NCBI GenBank assembly: GCA_027449605.1
Contig: DAIDLH010000100.1
Span: 1-45,018, forward strand
DNA length: 45,018 nucleotides
Reading direction: 5' to 3'
From: Candidatus Muproteobacteria bacterium
GTDB lineage: Bacteria; Pseudomonadota; Gammaproteobacteria; Acidiferrobacterales; Sulfurifustaceae
The position numbers and the translations under genes were made by a program. The notes under the pieces are model-generated. The model ran no database searches. It worked only from the letters and a program-made list of their open reading frames with translations, and was not told where the DNA came from. This document shows, one piece after another, positions 8,905 to 16,856 of this stretch (position 1 is its first letter; every line of letters starts with the position of its first letter).

Positions 8905-9918
8905 ATGACCCTCGGCATACTGCTCATCGCGTTGCTGGTGATCCTGATCGGCGCGGAAATCTTCACCAACGCGCTGGAGCATCTCGGCCAGCGCCTCAAA
9001 ATATCCGAAGGCGTCACCGGATCCATTTTCGCCGCCGTCGGCACGGCCCTGCCCGAGACCATGGTCCCGGTGGTGGCGGTGCTGTCCACCGCCAGCACGC
9101 AGGAGGTGCGCGAGGAAGTGGGCGTGGGCGCGATCCTCGGCGCGCCGCTGATGCTGTCGACGCTCACGTTGTTCCTGATGGCGGTGTTCGCGGTTCACAA
9201 GCGCGGCTGGCAGGACGAGTTCCATCCCGAGCGCAGCGGGCTGACCCGCGACCTGCAATGGTTCCTGCTCGCCTTCGGCATGAGCACGGCCGCGATTTTC
9301 GTGCCGCACCACGTGACCTGGGTACGCGTGCTGATCGCGCTGTCGCTGGTGTTCGTGTATTTCATTTACATTCTGCTCACGATCCGCGCCTCGGCGCGAC
9401 TGGTCGCCGACGGGCACGGCACCAAGGCGGACGAGCCGCTGTTCCTGGTGCGGCTGATGGGGCGCATCAACGTTCCGGAAAACATGTTCACGGTGCTGGC
9501 GCAGCTGGGCATGGGGTTCGCGCTCATCATCTTCGGCGCGCACGGATTCGTGCAGGGCGTGGAGCAGTTGTCCGAATGGCTCGGCATCACCGCGCTGGTG
9601 CTGTCGCTGCTGATCGTGCCGATCGCCACCGAGCTGCCGGAGAAGGTGAACAGCATCCTCTGGATCCGCAAGCGCAAGGACACGCTCGCCTTCGGCAACA
9701 TCACCGGCGCCATGGTGTTCCAGGGCGCGCTGCTGCCGGCGCTCGGCATCCTGCTGACGCCGTGGGAACCGCGCCGCGAAGTCATCGCGGGGCTGATTCT
9801 CACCATCGTCGCCAGCACCTATCTGCTGCTGATGCTGCGCCGCGGGGCGCTGCGGCCGGTGCATCTTTTCTTCAACGGCGGCTGCTATCTCGCCTACCTG
9901 ATCACCGTGCTCGTCTGA
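8905..9918 (+). CDS. Sodium/calcium exchanger (CaCA) family membrane protein
   Basis: Predicted inner-membrane cation antiporter of the Ca2+:cation antiporter superfamily. The 337-residue product has about ten transmembrane helices in two halves. Each half holds a conserved alpha-repeat with an acidic transport residue: GTALPETMVP near residue 47 and TELPEKVNS near residue 242. A hydrophilic loop (about 160-190) separates them. The ion carried cannot be deduced; Na+/Ca2+ exchange is the family default. It follows gst closely, probably on the same transcript. Confidence 0.85.
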   Translation: MTLGILLIALLVILIGAEIFTNALEHLGQRLKISEGVTGSIFAAVGTALPETMVPVVAVLSTASTQEVREEVGVGAILGAPLMLSTLTLFLMAVFAVHKRGWQDEFHPERSGLTRDLQWFLLAFGMSTAAIFVPHHVTWVRVLIALSLVFVYFIYILLTIRASARLVADGHGTKADEPLFLVRLMGRINVPENMFTVLAQLGMGFALIIFGAHGFVQGVEQLSEWLGITALVLSLLIVPIATELPEKVNSILWIRKRKDTLAFGNITGAMVFQGALLPALGILLTPWEPRREVIAGLILTIVASTYLLLMLRRGALRPVHLFFNGGCYLAYLITVLV

Positions 9919-9944
9919 CCCGTGCCGTTCGCGGGGCAATCGCC

Positions 9945-9950
9945 TAGAAT
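9945..9950 (+). promoter_or_regulatory. -10-like hexamer TAGAAT close to the aroE start
   Basis: TAGAAT ends eight bases before the ATG at 9959, so transcription would begin about two bases before the codon. A convincing -35 element is not visible. The same geometry recurs upstream of prlC. Confidence 0.4.
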
Positions 9951-9958
9951 AGGCGCGC

Positions 9959-10828
9959 ATGCATCTTCAGGGCGGACAAGTGGCGACCAAAACGGACAAA
10001 GACACGGCTCCGGCGCGGTACGCGGTGATGGGCAATCCCGTCGCCCACAGCAAGTCGCCCGCGATCCACAAGCAGTTCGCGCACCAGTTCGGACATAACC
10101 TCGAATACACCGCGTTGTGGGTCGACACCGACGGGTTTGCCGAGGCGGTGGAGCAGTTCCGCGCCGAGGGCGGCAAGGGCCTGAACGTCACCGTGCCGTT
10201 CAAGCTCGAGGCCTTCGAGCTTGCCGACAATCTCAGCGACCGCGCCAGGCTGGCGGGCGCGGTCAACACCCTCCGCTTCGAGCCCGACGGAAAAATTTTC
10301 GGCGACAACACCGACGGCACCGGCCTGGTGCACGATCTCACCAAGAACCTGGACGTGCACCTGCGCGGCAGGAAAATCCTGGTGCTGGGCGCGGGCGGCG
10401 CGGTGCGCGGCGTGCTCGGGCCGCTGCTCAAGCAGAATCCCGCCGCGCTCGTCATCGCCAACCGCACCGTATCCAAGGCGAAGGAACTCGCCAAAACATT
10501 CGCGTCGTCCGGCAAGGTCGAAGCCGTCGGTTATGACGACCTCGTGGGCAAGCGCTTCGACGTCGTGATCAACGGCACCAGCGCGAGCCTGAAAGGCGAG
10601 GTGCCGCCGCTGCCGGTGAATCTGTTCGCCAGCAACGCGGTGGCTTACGATATGATGTACGGCGACAAGCCGACGCCGTTCCTGGAATGGGCGATGCTGC
10701 ACGGCGCCGAAACCGCCGCCGACGGCCTCGGCATGCTGGTGGAACAGGCGGCGGAGTCGTATCTGTTATGGCGCGGCGTGCGTCCGGAAACGAAGCACGT
10801 GATCGCGGCGCTGCGGAAGGGTGGATAG
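9959..10828 (+). CDS. aroE: Shikimate dehydrogenase (NADP+)
   Basis: Reduces 3-dehydroshikimate to shikimate in the chorismate pathway, whose end product feeds UbiC. Motifs: YAVMGNPVAHSKSPAIH with the shikimate-binding SxS, NVTVPFK with the catalytic Lys, GAVNTL, DNTDGTGLV with the catalytic Asp, the GAGGAVRG nucleotide-binding loop, and NRT for the NADP phosphate. The product is 289 residues; E. coli AroE has 272. The extra length is at the N-terminus, so a GTG at 9980 (after GGGCGGA) is an alternative start. Its stop codon abuts the stop of the convergent HTH gene with no spacer. Confidence 0.95.
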   Translation: MHLQGGQVATKTDKDTAPARYAVMGNPVAHSKSPAIHKQFAHQFGHNLEYTALWVDTDGFAEAVEQFRAEGGKGLNVTVPFKLEAFELADNLSDRARLAGAVNTLRFEPDGKIFGDNTDGTGLVHDLTKNLDVHLRGRKILVLGAGGAVRGVLGPLLKQNPAALVIANRTVSKAKELAKTFASSGKVEAVGYDDLVGKRFDVVINGTSASLKGEVPPLPVNLFASNAVAYDMMYGDKPTPFLEWAMLHGAETAADGLGMLVEQAAESYLLWRGVRPETKHVIAALRKGG

Positions 10829-11035
10829 TCAGTTATTGCACACGCGCACCAGCAGCGGCGATTTCATCCCGCCATCGGCGGCGTCTTCTCCGGGAGCCAG
10901 CTTGCGCAATACGTGGTAAACCGCGCCCTGCGTCACGCCCAGTCGCTGGGCGATCAGCGCATTCGATAATCCCTGCTGTTTGAGTTTGACGACCCTCATC
11001 GGGTCGAGCTTGCGGAACGTTCTGGCCACGATCAC
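10829..11035 (-). CDS. Small helix-turn-helix protein
   Basis: The 68-residue product is almost one DNA-binding unit: residues about 12-45 (MRVVKLKQQGLSNALIAQRL, then GVTQGAVYHVLRKL) form a Hin/resolvase- or transposase-type helix-turn-helix. No catalytic domain follows. It lies 55 bases downstream of, and on the same strand as, the Ner-like gene, and its stop abuts the aroE stop. It may be a regulator or the surviving DNA-binding part of a mobile-element protein. Function not assigned. Confidence 0.6.
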   Translation of the reverse strand: MIVARTFRKLDPMRVVKLKQQGLSNALIAQRLGVTQGAVYHVLRKLAPGEDAADGGMKSPLLVRVCNN

Positions 11036-11090
11036 CCCCTGATCTGTCCGACAATGGAAATTTTTCCTGCGGGTCCGGTTCGGACGCGGA

Positions 11091-11360
11091 TCAAGCCCGG
11101 CCGCTGTTGCGGTTTTTTTCCAGCATGCCGGAGCCGTCTCCCCGCCGGCGCGGCTTCGGCGGCGGATAACGGTCCGGAAACAGCGCGTCCAGCGGAATGC
11201 CGGTGATTTCGGAAACGCGCCGTTCGACGCGGGCGCTGATGTATTTGCGCGTCAGCACCTGCTGTACCGATTGCGGCCCGAACAACCCCAGTTCCTCGGC
11301 CACGCGGGTGAGGGTGTAACCTTTTTTGGCCAGCGCGTATTTCAGATCGAGATAATCCAT
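11091..11360 (-). CDS. Ner/Nlp (SfsB)-like DNA-binding regulator
   Basis: The 89-residue product has the layout of the Mu Ner / Nlp (SfsB) family: DLKYALAKKGYTLTRVAEEL, then QSVQQVLTRKYISARVERRV and the diagnostic tail SEITGIPLDALFPDRYPPP, equivalent to the IPPxxIWPxRY end of Nlp. Ner is the early repressor of phage Mu; chromosomal relatives are regulators. It is divergent from the XRE gene at 11434, with a 73-base gap holding a perfect operator-like palindrome. The last 20 residues are basic and unconserved. Confidence 0.75.
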   Translation of the reverse strand: MDYLDLKYALAKKGYTLTRVAEELGLFGPQSVQQVLTRKYISARVERRVSEITGIPLDALFPDRYPPPKPRRRGDGSGMLEKNRNSGRA

Positions 11361-11388
11361 TCTTGTTCTTCCCTGTGTTACGATTTAA

Positions 11389-11402
11389 CTGAATAAATTC
11401 AG
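11389..11402. promoter_or_regulatory. Operator-like palindrome between divergent regulators
   Basis: CTGAAT-AA-ATTCAG is a perfect 6-bp inverted repeat in the 73-base gap between the Ner-like gene (minus) and the XRE gene (plus). A related weaker site, TGAA-N5-TTCA, lies just inside the XRE coding region near 11469-11481. The position suits autoregulation of both promoters; binding is inferred. Confidence 0.5.
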
Positions 11403-11433
11403 CTTTACCCATCCCTGTTCCAGTCGAGAGAGC

Positions 11434-11904
11434 ATGGTGCGAAAAAATACACCTGTCAATACAACGGGTGAAAAAAATTCATCTCCGGGACGATTGAAGC
11501 AAGAGCGCACCCGGCTCGGCCTGAGCCAGGTGGCGCTGGGCAAGGCGCTGGGGGTGACCAAATGGACGGTCATCAACTATGAGCGGCCGGCCGGCCGCGG
11601 CACGCCGATCCCGGCCGACCTGCTGTCCGCTTGTGCGCGCCTGGGCATGGACGTGCAGTACATCCTCACCGGCGTGGCGTCCGCGAACCTGAATCGGGTG
11701 GCCGAGGAGGCCGGGGACTACCGGGTCGAACACAAGACCGCGGACGCCTTGTCGAAGGAGGAGCGGCGCTTGCTGGAAAAATACCGCCGGCTCAAACCGC
11801 CGCAGCGTCACCACGCGCAGGCGATCGTGGCGACGCTGGAGTCGACGTCGGGAACGGGGAAAGCCATCAAAACGGTACGGCGCAAGTCGCGCGCCAGGCG
11901 CTGA
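11434..11904 (+). CDS. XRE-family (Cro/C1-type HTH) transcriptional regulator
   Basis: The 156-residue product has a Cro/C1 helix-turn-helix at about residues 22-76 (RLKQERTRLGLSQVALGKAL, then GVTKWTVINYE, and the ...LLSACARLGMDVQYILTG end seen in phage-type repressors). A Lys/Arg-rich tail follows, with no peptidase or metabolite domain. The first 18 residues are polar and poorly ordered. It faces the Ner-like gene and converges with the carbonic anhydrase gene, 11 bases between stops. Target genes unknown; control of the divergent pair is the simplest model. Confidence 0.8.
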   Translation: MVRKNTPVNTTGEKNSSPGRLKQERTRLGLSQVALGKALGVTKWTVINYERPAGRGTPIPADLLSACARLGMDVQYILTGVASANLNRVAEEAGDYRVEHKTADALSKEERRLLEKYRRLKPPQRHHAQAIVATLESTSGTGKAIKTVRRKSRARR

Positions 11905-11915
11905 AAAACCGGCGT

Positions 11916-12443
11916 TTACTTCAGATAACCGTCTTTCAGTTTCACGTAATGCCGGGCCGAGTATTCGAACCAGGCTTTTTCCTCTTCGGTCAGTTCACGC
12001 ACCCGTTTCGCGGGCCGGCCCATCCACAGATAACCGCCTTCCAGTTCCTTGCCTTCGGTGACCAGGCTGCCGGCGCCGAGGAACACGCCGCTGCGCAGCA
12101 CCGCGCCGTCGAGTATCGCCGATCCCATGCCGATGAGGCAGCGCGACTCGACGGTGCAGCCGTGGATGATGCACTGGTGGCCGATGGTGACGTCGTCGCC
12201 GACGATCACCGCCCAGCCGCCCGGCACGGCTTCGTAATCGTGGGTGCCGTGGAGAATGCTGCCATCCTGGATGTTGGTGCGCGCGCCGATGCGGATGACA
12301 TTCACGTCGCCGCGCACCGAGCACATGGGCCAGATGGAGGTGTCCGCGCCGATGACGACGTCGCCGATGACGGTCGCTGCCTCGTCGATGTAAACCCGGG
12401 GCCCGATGGTGGGCAGGATGTTCTTGTAAGGACGGATAGCCAT
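11916..12443 (-). CDS. Gamma-class carbonic anhydrase-like hexapeptide protein
   Basis: Left-handed beta-helix protein of the YrdA/CaiE/gamma-carbonic anhydrase family, probably a trimer with metal at subunit interfaces. The 175-residue product has hexapeptide repeats throughout. Three metal-ligand histidines fit the family pattern: one in LHGTHDY (His65 or His68), then His89 and His94 in IGHQCIIHG. The ATG at 12443 gives the usual MAIRPYKN start; reading further upstream would run into srkA. TATAAT on the minus strand (12456-12451) ends 7 bases before the codon. Enzymatic activity cannot be decided; many members are inactive as anhydrases. Confidence 0.88.
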   Translation of the reverse strand: MAIRPYKNILPTIGPRVYIDEAATVIGDVVIGADTSIWPMCSVRGDVNVIRIGARTNIQDGSILHGTHDYEAVPGGWAVIVGDDVTIGHQCIIHGCTVESRCLIGMGSAILDGAVLRSGVFLGAGSLVTEGKELEGGYLWMGRPAKRVRELTEEEKAWFEYSARHYVKLKDGYLK

Positions 12444-12450
12444 GGCCGCG

Positions 12451-12456
12451 ATTATA
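12451..12456 (-). promoter_or_regulatory. TATAAT 7 bases before the carbonic anhydrase start
   Basis: A perfect -10 hexamer in the 29-base gap between srkA and this gene. Transcription from it would start at or just before the ATG, giving a leaderless message. The -35 position shows no good match. Confidence 0.4.
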
Positions 12457-12472
12457 GGAAGAAAAAGGCGTG

Positions 12473-13468
12473 CTATGCCATCCACGTCAGCGGCGGTTCG
12501 TCGAGCGCCGCCGCCTGCTGCTTGAGCGCGAGCACCTGCTCTTCCCAGTAACGCCGCGTGTTGAACCAGGGGAAGTTGCGCGGAAACGCGGGATCGTCCC
12601 AGCGCTCGGCGAGCCAAGCCATGTAGCGCAGCATGCGCAGCGTGCGCAACGGTTCGATCAGGCGCAGCTCGGCGGGATTGAATTCCATGAACTCGCCGTA
12701 GCCGGACAGCACGTCGGCCAGCTGGAGTTCCATTTCCTCGCGCTCGCCGGCAAGCAGCATCCACAAATCCTGCGCCGCCGGGCCGGTAAGGCAGTCGTCG
12801 AAATCCACCAGATGCGGACCGGTGCCGGTCCAGAGGATGTTGCCGAGATGGCAGTCGCCGTGCAGCCGTATCCACGCGGCGTCGTCGGCGGCGCGGAACG
12901 CGGCTTCGATGGGCGGAAAAAGATATTCCGTGATCGTGAAGAACGACGCACGCAATTCCTCCGGCACGATGTCGTGCTCCTTGAGGTAGCGCACCGAGCG
13001 ATGTCCGAATTCCTCGATACCGAGACGCGCGCGATGGCGGAACGGTTCGGCCGCGCCGAGCCGGTGCAGGCGTCCGAGATAACGGCCGAGCAGGGCGCGG
13101 TCGTCACGCGAGTTCAACTCCGGCGCGCGCCCCGGTTGCCATGGAAACAGCGCGAAGCGGAAACCGCCGTGGTGGTTGAGCGTGGCGCCGTCGCGGCGCG
13201 CGAGCGGCGCCACCGCCGGGATTTCATGCTCGGCCAGTTGCCGCGCGAAGCTGTGTTCTTCCAGGATCGCGGCCTCGTCCCAGCGGCCGGGGCGGTAGAA
13301 CTTGGCCACACAGGGGGCGTCGTCCTCGATATCCACGCGGTAGACGCGGTTTTCATAGCTGTTGAGCGCGAGCAGGCCGCCGGTGCAGCGCAGGCCGTAG
13401 GTTTCCACCGCTTCGAGGATGATCTCGGGCGTGAGCCTATCGTATGGGTGCGGGGCTTCGGTCGTCAC
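12473..13468 (-). CDS. srkA: Stress response serine/threonine kinase SrkA (YihE/RdoA)
   Basis: Cytosolic kinase of the aminoglycoside phosphotransferase/choline kinase fold; E. coli YihE protects against stress-induced death and is under Cpx control. The 331-residue product has NSYENRVYRV (nucleotide loop), VAKFYRPGRW (ATP Lys), LHGDCHLGNILW (catalytic loop) and LVDFDDC (metal site). These match SrkA in order and length (328 in E. coli). The start is GTG at 13466-13468. Only 24 bases separate it from the divergent prlC, so their promoters must overlap. Confidence 0.9.
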   Translation of the reverse strand: MTTEAPHPYDRLTPEIILEAVETYGLRCTGGLLALNSYENRVYRVDIEDDAPCVAKFYRPGRWDEAAILEEHSFARQLAEHEIPAVAPLARRDGATLNHHGGFRFALFPWQPGRAPELNSRDDRALLGRYLGRLHRLGAAEPFRHRARLGIEEFGHRSVRYLKEHDIVPEELRASFFTITEYLFPPIEAAFRAADDAAWIRLHGDCHLGNILWTGTGPHLVDFDDCLTGPAAQDLWMLLAGEREEMELQLADVLSGYGEFMEFNPAELRLIEPLRTLRMLRYMAWLAERWDDPAFPRNFPWFNTRRYWEEQVLALKQQAAALDEPPLTWMA

Positions 13469-13478
13469 GGCGGCACGT

Positions 13479-13484
13479 TATAAT
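13479..13484 (+). promoter_or_regulatory. TATAAT 8 bases before prlC, shared divergent region
   Basis: A perfect -10 hexamer inside the 24-base srkA-prlC gap. The predicted start site (about 13491) leaves two bases before the prlC ATG. The near-palindromic TTATAATAG also gives a TATTAT on the other strand for srkA. The -35 region would lie inside the srkA coding sequence and is weak. Confidence 0.45.
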
Positions 13485-13492
13485 AGTTCCAC

Positions 13493-15550
13493 ATGGAAAA
13501 CACCTCTCCCGCCGCCAACCCCCTGCTCGATGTTTCGCAACCGCCCCGTTTCGGCGCGATCCGCCCGGAACATGTCGGTCCGGCGCTGGACCGGGTGCTG
13601 ACGGAAAACCGCGCCGCCCTCGAGCGCCTGGTCGCCGCCGGCGGAATCGCCACTTGGGACGACTTCGCCCAGCCGATCGAGGACATGCGCGAACGCCTGG
13701 CGCGCCTGTGGTCGCCGGTGTCGCACCTGCACGCGGTCATGGACAGCGAGCCGCTGCGCGCGGCCTATAACGCCGGGCTGCCGAAGATCACCGACTATTT
13801 CACCGAGCTGGCGCAGGACGAACGCCTGTACGCCGGCTATCGATCCATCGCCGCCAGTCCCGGGTTCGCGCAACTGACCCAGGCGCAGAAAAAAATCGTC
13901 GAGAACACGTTGCGCGATTTCCGCCTCGCCGGCGCGGAACTGCCGCCGCAGGAAAAGGCGCGCTTCAAGCAGCTGCAGCAGGAAATGGCGGCGCTGCACA
14001 GCAAGTTCACGGAAAACGTGCTCGACGCCACCCAGGCGTGGGACCTGCGCATCACCGACGAAAACGACCTGGCCGGCCTGCCCGAGTCCGCGCGCGCCAT
14101 GGCGCAACAGGACGCGCAGGAAAAAAATCTGCCCGGCTGGCGTTTCACCCTCGAGGGACCGTCGTACATCGCGTTCATGACCTATGCCGACAGCCGCGAG
14201 TTGCGGAGGCAAATGTATGAGGCCTTCGTCACGCGCGCCAGCGACCAGGGGCCGACGGCGGGGCAGTGGGACAACGGCGATCTGATCGTGCAACTGCTGC
14301 GGCGGCGGCGCGAAGCGGCGCGACTGCTCGGCTTCGGCAATTTCGCCGAGTACGCGCTGCAGACGCGCATGGCCAAAACGGTTCCCGAAGTGATGGACTT
14401 CCTGAACGATCTCGCGGCGCGCGCCCGGCCGGCGGCGCGGCGGGATTTCGAGGAGCTTAAACATTACGCCCGCGAGGCGCATGGCGTGGAAAAGCTCGAA
14501 GCCTGGGACATCGCGTATTACTCGGAAAAACTGCAACAGGCGAAGTACAAAATTTCCCAGGAAGACCTGCGTCCGTATTTTCCGGAAACCCGGGTCGTGC
14601 CCGGGATGTTCGAGGTGGTCGCGCGCCTGTATGGCCTGAAGATCGCCGAGGTCAAGGGCGTCGAGGCGTGGCATCCGGACGTGCGCTTCTACGAAATCCG
14701 CGACGCCGCGGACGAAGTGCGCGGACGGTTCTACATGGACCTGTACGCGCGGGCGCACAAGCGCGGCGGCGCGTGGATGGACGATTGCATCAACCGCAAG
14801 CGCACCGCCGGCGGGGTGCAGGTGCCGGTGGCGTATCTGGTGTGCAATTTCACCCCGCCGGTGGGCGGCAAACCGGCGCTGTTCACTCACGACGAGGTGA
14901 CCACGCTGTTTCACGAGTTCGGCCACGGCCTGCATCACATGCTCACGCGGGTGGATTACGTCGGCGTCGCCGGCATCAACGGCGTGGCCTGGGACGCGGT
15001 CGAGCTGCCGAGCCAGTTCATGGAGAACTGGTGCTGGGAGCGCGAGGCGCTGGATCTCATCGCCGCGCATCACCGGAGCGGCGACCGGATTCCGGATGAG
15101 CTGTATAAAAAAATGATCGCCGCGAAAAATTTCCAGTCGGGAATGCAGTTCGTGCGGCAGCTGGAGTTCTCCCTGTTCGACATGCGCCTGCACGCCGGTT
15201 TCGACCCGGACGGAAGCAGGAGCGTGCAGGCGGTGCTGGACGAGGTGCGCGCCGAGGTTGCCGTGATGACGCCGCCGGCGTTCAATCGTTTCCAGAACGG
15301 TTTTTCGCACATCTTCGCCGGCGGTTATGCCGCCGGTTACTACAGCTACAAATGGGCCGAGGTGCTGTCGGCCGACGCGTTCAGCAAGTTCGAGGAGCGC
15401 GGCGTTTTCGATCGCGCCACCGGACTCGAATTTCTGCAAAATATTCTCGAGCAGGGCGGTTCGCGCGAGCCGATGGAATTGTTCGTGAACTTCCGCGGGC
15501 GCGCGCCCCGGATCGAGGCGCTGCTGCGGCATTCCGGTTTGACGGTTTGA
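13493..15550 (+). CDS. prlC: Oligopeptidase A (M3 zinc metallopeptidase)
   Basis: Cytosolic peptidase that degrades oligopeptides, including cleaved signal peptides. The 685-residue product matches E. coli OpdA in length (680). It has the zinc motif His474-Glu475-x-x-His478 in LFHEFGHGLHH, the third ligand near Glu504 in DAVELPSQFMENW, and the M3 C-terminal FAGGYAAGYYSYKWAEVLSA region. The N-terminal half is the all-helical cap. The ATG at 13493 is the first in frame after the stacked -10 element; no Shine-Dalgarno site fits in front, in keeping with a leaderless message. Confidence 0.95.
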   Translation: MENTSPAANPLLDVSQPPRFGAIRPEHVGPALDRVLTENRAALERLVAAGGIATWDDFAQPIEDMRERLARLWSPVSHLHAVMDSEPLRAAYNAGLPKITDYFTELAQDERLYAGYRSIAASPGFAQLTQAQKKIVENTLRDFRLAGAELPPQEKARFKQLQQEMAALHSKFTENVLDATQAWDLRITDENDLAGLPESARAMAQQDAQEKNLPGWRFTLEGPSYIAFMTYADSRELRRQMYEAFVTRASDQGPTAGQWDNGDLIVQLLRRRREAARLLGFGNFAEYALQTRMAKTVPEVMDFLNDLAARARPAARRDFEELKHYAREAHGVEKLEAWDIAYYSEKLQQAKYKISQEDLRPYFPETRVVPGMFEVVARLYGLKIAEVKGVEAWHPDVRFYEIRDAADEVRGRFYMDLYARAHKRGGAWMDDCINRKRTAGGVQVPVAYLVCNFTPPVGGKPALFTHDEVTTLFHEFGHGLHHMLTRVDYVGVAGINGVAWDAVELPSQFMENWCWEREALDLIAAHHRSGDRIPDELYKKMIAAKNFQSGMQFVRQLEFSLFDMRLHAGFDPDGSRSVQAVLDEVRAEVAVMTPPAFNRFQNGFSHIFAGGYAAGYYSYKWAEVLSADAFSKFEERGVFDRATGLEFLQNILEQGGSREPMELFVNFRGRAPRIEALLRHSGLTV

Positions 15551-15560
15551 GGGAGGAATC

Positions 15561-16172
15561 ATGACAGGAAGTCATCGCGTTCTGCTGGTCCTGATCCTGC
15601 TCGGCCTGTTTTCCAGCGCCCGGGCGGAAACCTTGTACGTCGCCGAACGCCTGCGCATCGGCCTGCGCGCCGACGCCACGGAAACCGGCGCGGTGGTGAA
15701 AACCGTCGAAACCGGCACGCCCCTGGAGGCGATCCAGCGGACGGAAAATTTCGTGCAGGTGCGCGATGCGCAGGGAACCGAGGGCTGGGCCGAAGCGCGT
15801 TACCTCAGCGCCGACGTACCCGCCCGTTTGCGGCTGGGCAAGCTTGAGGAAGAGCTGGCCAAGAGCCGCAAGGCCGCGAGCGACGCACAGGCGCAACTCA
15901 AGAAATCCCAGGCGACCGTGGCCGAGCAGACGGCCAGGATTGCCGCATTGGAAAAGGAAACGACCGACATGCCGGCGCCGCCGCCCGCGGCCGTTCCTTC
16001 CCCGCCGCCGGCGCCACCGGTCGGCAAAACCCCGCGGGACGCCGGATTTACCTTGAGCTATGCGTGGCTCGGAATTTCCTTTGCTATGCTAGGAATTGGG
16101 TTCGCCGCCGGCGTCAGATGGCTGCGCGAGTCCATACGCAAACGATCGGGCGGCATGTACTTGAGGGTTTGA
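15561..16172 (+). CDS. TIGR04211-type SH3 domain protein (YgiM-like)
   Basis: Membrane-anchored periplasmic protein. The 203-residue product has a signal peptide ending near ARA, a bacterial SH3 domain at about 23-87 (LYVAERLRIGLRADATETG, then TPLEAIQRTENFVQVRDAQG and WAEARYLS), a coiled coil at about 95-135, a Pro-rich linker and one C-terminal transmembrane helix before a basic cytosolic end. This matches E. coli YgiM in layout (206 residues). Its cellular role is not established. The GGAGG before the ATG is strong. It lies 10 bases after prlC and 2 bases before the next gene. Confidence 0.85.
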   Translation: MTGSHRVLLVLILLGLFSSARAETLYVAERLRIGLRADATETGAVVKTVETGTPLEAIQRTENFVQVRDAQGTEGWAEARYLSADVPARLRLGKLEEELAKSRKAASDAQAQLKKSQATVAEQTARIAALEKETTDMPAPPPAAVPSPPPAPPVGKTPRDAGFTLSYAWLGISFAMLGIGFAAGVRWLRESIRKRSGGMYLRV

Positions 16173-16174
16173 TC

Positions 16175-16738
16175 ATGGGAAGGATTAATCAATGGCTTGT
16201 CATGGCGCTGGCGGCGATCGGATTCGCCGCGGCGCAAGCGGGCACCCTGTACAAATGGGTCGACAGTAACGGCAAGGTTTCCTACCACGACCAGCCGCCG
16301 CCGGAAGGCGCCGGTTATCGCGTCGAGGAAAAGAATATCGGCGCCGGCGGGAAATCCGGGGAGAAAGAAGACGAAACGCTCGCCAAAGCCGCGGAAAAAT
16401 TTCCGGTAGTCCTCTACTCGGTTCCCGACTGCGGCTCCTGCGACCTCGTGCGCATCTATCTGCAGAAGCGCAAGGTCCCGTTCACCGAGCAGAACCTGAA
16501 CGCCGATCCGAACCTGCAACAGACCCTCAAGAAGAAAATCGGATCCTTGTCGGCGCCCACCATCATGGTCGGCGAGAAAGTCATGAAGGGTTACATCGAA
16601 TCCCTGCTGGAAGGAGAACTGGATGCGGCCGGCTATCCGAAAATGGAGACGCCCGGAACTTCCGCGGGCGAGAGTCCGGCGAAGGAAAATGCGCCGGCGC
16701 CGGTCGAATCCGGTTACCGTCCAACGCGCCGTTACTGA
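16175..16738 (+). CDS. Secreted DUF4124-glutaredoxin fusion
   Basis: The 187-residue product has a signal peptide ending near AQA, a DUF4124 segment (TLYKWVDSNGKVSYHDQPPP, residues about 24-43) and a glutaredoxin domain from about residue 76. The redox motif is Cys86-Gly-Ser-Cys89 in VPDCGSCDLVRIYLQKRKVPF (the last part split here for length), followed by SAPTIMVG with the cis-Pro that contacts thiols. An export signal on a glutaredoxin suggests a periplasmic thiol role; glutathione-dependence there is unproven. Start at 16175, GAGG nine bases upstream, and coupled to the SH3 gene. Confidence 0.82.
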   Translation: MGRINQWLVMALAAIGFAAAQAGTLYKWVDSNGKVSYHDQPPPEGAGYRVEEKNIGAGGKSGEKEDETLAKAAEKFPVVLYSVPDCGSCDLVRIYLQKRKVPFTEQNLNADPNLQQTLKKKIGSLSAPTIMVGEKVMKGYIESLLEGELDAAGYPKMETPGTSAGESPAKENAPAPVESGYRPTRRY

Positions 16739-16856
16739 TCCGGACTCAATGCGAGGCTGGAAATTTTACGATGAAGATCGAGGTATTCGAGCCGTGACGT
16801 TATTCGACACAGTGCCGCCGGGAAAGCCATAAAATAATCGAGCCGCGGAACTAAAG

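Noticed and set aside
13478-15562. 694-codon open frame antisense to prlC
   Set aside because: Mirror frame of a complete M3 peptidase; low-complexity composition and no ribosome site.
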